Source of the DNA: Thermococcus sp.
GTDB taxonomy: Archaea > Methanobacteriota_B > Thermococci > Thermococcales > Thermococcaceae
Reading direction: 5' to 3'
NCBI GenBank assembly: GCA_027062125.1
Contig: JAMOTW010000127.1
Coordinates: forward strand, 1 to 5,739
Length of the DNA: 5,739 nt
The first letter of the stretch is position 1. Each line of letters opens with the position of its first letter. The notes below the pieces were generated by a model, which searched no databases, was not told where the DNA came from, and saw only the letters and a program-made list of their open reading frames with translations. The position numbers were made by a program, and so were the translations under genes. Positions 5,380 to 5,739 of the stretch are shown here, in pieces.

Positions 5380-5739
5380 ATGCACGAGGAAGAGATTGTT
5401 GAGAAGCTTCAGAAGCTCGGCCTTACGAAGTACGAGAGCCTTGCCTACATAACCCTTCTCAAGCTCGGGCCGAGCAAGGCAACCGATATAACGAAGGAGA
5501 GCGGCATCCCCCACACGCGCGTTTACGACGTTCTGAGCTCTCTTCACAGGAAGGGCTTCGTCGACGTCATGCAGGGCTCCCCGAGGCTGTACAAGCCGGT
5601 CAACCCCGAGGTCGTTCTCGAGAAGATAAAGGAGGACTTCATAGAGGACATTGAGAACCTCAAGAGGGCGTTCCTCGAGCTCTACCGCGAGGTTCACGGC
5701 GAGGATTTACCGGAGATATGGACGATACAGGGCTTTGAC
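5380..5739 (+). CDS. tgr: Tgr/TrmBL1, TrmB-family sugar-sensing global regulator, 3' part missing
   Basis: The first 120 residues of a TrmB-family transcription factor are present; the sugar-binding C-terminal domain and the stop lie beyond the window. Residues 1-75 form the winged helix-turn-helix: GLTKYESLAYITLLKLGPSK, then a putative recognition helix around GIPHTRVYDVLSSL (42-55), then the wing to YKPVNP. A charged helix at 77-107, probably a coiled-coil dimer linker, follows. The sequence is nearly that of P. furiosus TrmBL1 and T. kodakarensis Tgr as I remember them. This regulator binds TGM sites, repressing glycolytic and maltodextrin genes and activating gluconeogenic ones when inducing sugars are absent. 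The ATG has a perfect Shine-Dalgarno GGAGGT (5368-5373) six bases upstream. It is divergent from the amylase and close to its targets, one of which (malE) carries a near-perfect TGM. Confidence 0.95.
   Translation, partial: MHEEEIVEKLQKLGLTKYESLAYITLLKLGPSKATDITKESGIPHTRVYDVLSSLHRKGFVDVMQGSPRLYKPVNPEVVLEKIKEDFIEDIENLKRAFLELYREVHGEDLPEIWTIQGFD

Noticed and set aside
5308..5697. 130-residue N-terminal extension of the amylase frame up to an ATG at 5697
   Set aside because: It is antisense to the clear coding start of tgr, passes through the intergenic region, and is not like the N-terminus of related amylases. The GTG at 5307 fits better.

Overview
The window looks like the chromosome of a hyperthermophilic archaeon of the order Thermococcales, most likely a fairly GC-rich Thermococcus. 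Three things point there. The gene order (TrmB-family regulator, then divergently a GH13 amylase, malE, malF, malG) matches the maltodextrin locus as I recall it from Thermococcus kodakarensis. The promoters are archaeal (BRE/TATA). The 17-bp operator is of the Thermococcales glycolytic motif (TGM) type. I cannot name the species.

Layout from left to right. Positions 1-976 (minus) hold malG without its 3' end. Positions 973-1878 (minus) hold malF, which overlaps malG by the 4-base ATGA. A 41-bp gap, T-rich on the coding strand, separates malF from malE at 1920-3248 (minus), a lipoprotein maltodextrin-binding protein. A 163-bp intergenic region (3249-3411) carries the malE promoter, a TGM operator directly downstream of the TATA box, and two short palindromes. 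Positions 3412-5307 (minus) hold a cytoplasmic neopullulanase/cyclomaltodextrinase-type amylase starting at a GTG. A 72-bp divergent region (5308-5379) leads to the 5' part of tgr/trmBL1 on the plus strand (5380 to the window end). No stretch over 300 bases lacks a gene, and I see no RNA gene, CRISPR array or mobile element.

How the genes work together. MalE on the outer face of the membrane should capture maltodextrins and deliver them to the MalF-MalG permease. The ATPase MalK is not in the window and is presumably further along the same strand beyond position 1. The amylase lacks a signal peptide, so it should split imported linear or cyclic maltodextrins in the cytoplasm. Tgr should repress import and catabolism when no inducing sugar is present, through the TGM at malE and possibly through a degenerate copy between the amylase and tgr.

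This is largely a known type of locus, not a new system. The points most worth a second look are a roughly 130-residue beta-rich insertion in MalG, the way both divergent promoters are packed around one degenerate TGM with the tgr TATA box inside the first codons of the amylase, and a T-rich tract between malE and malF.
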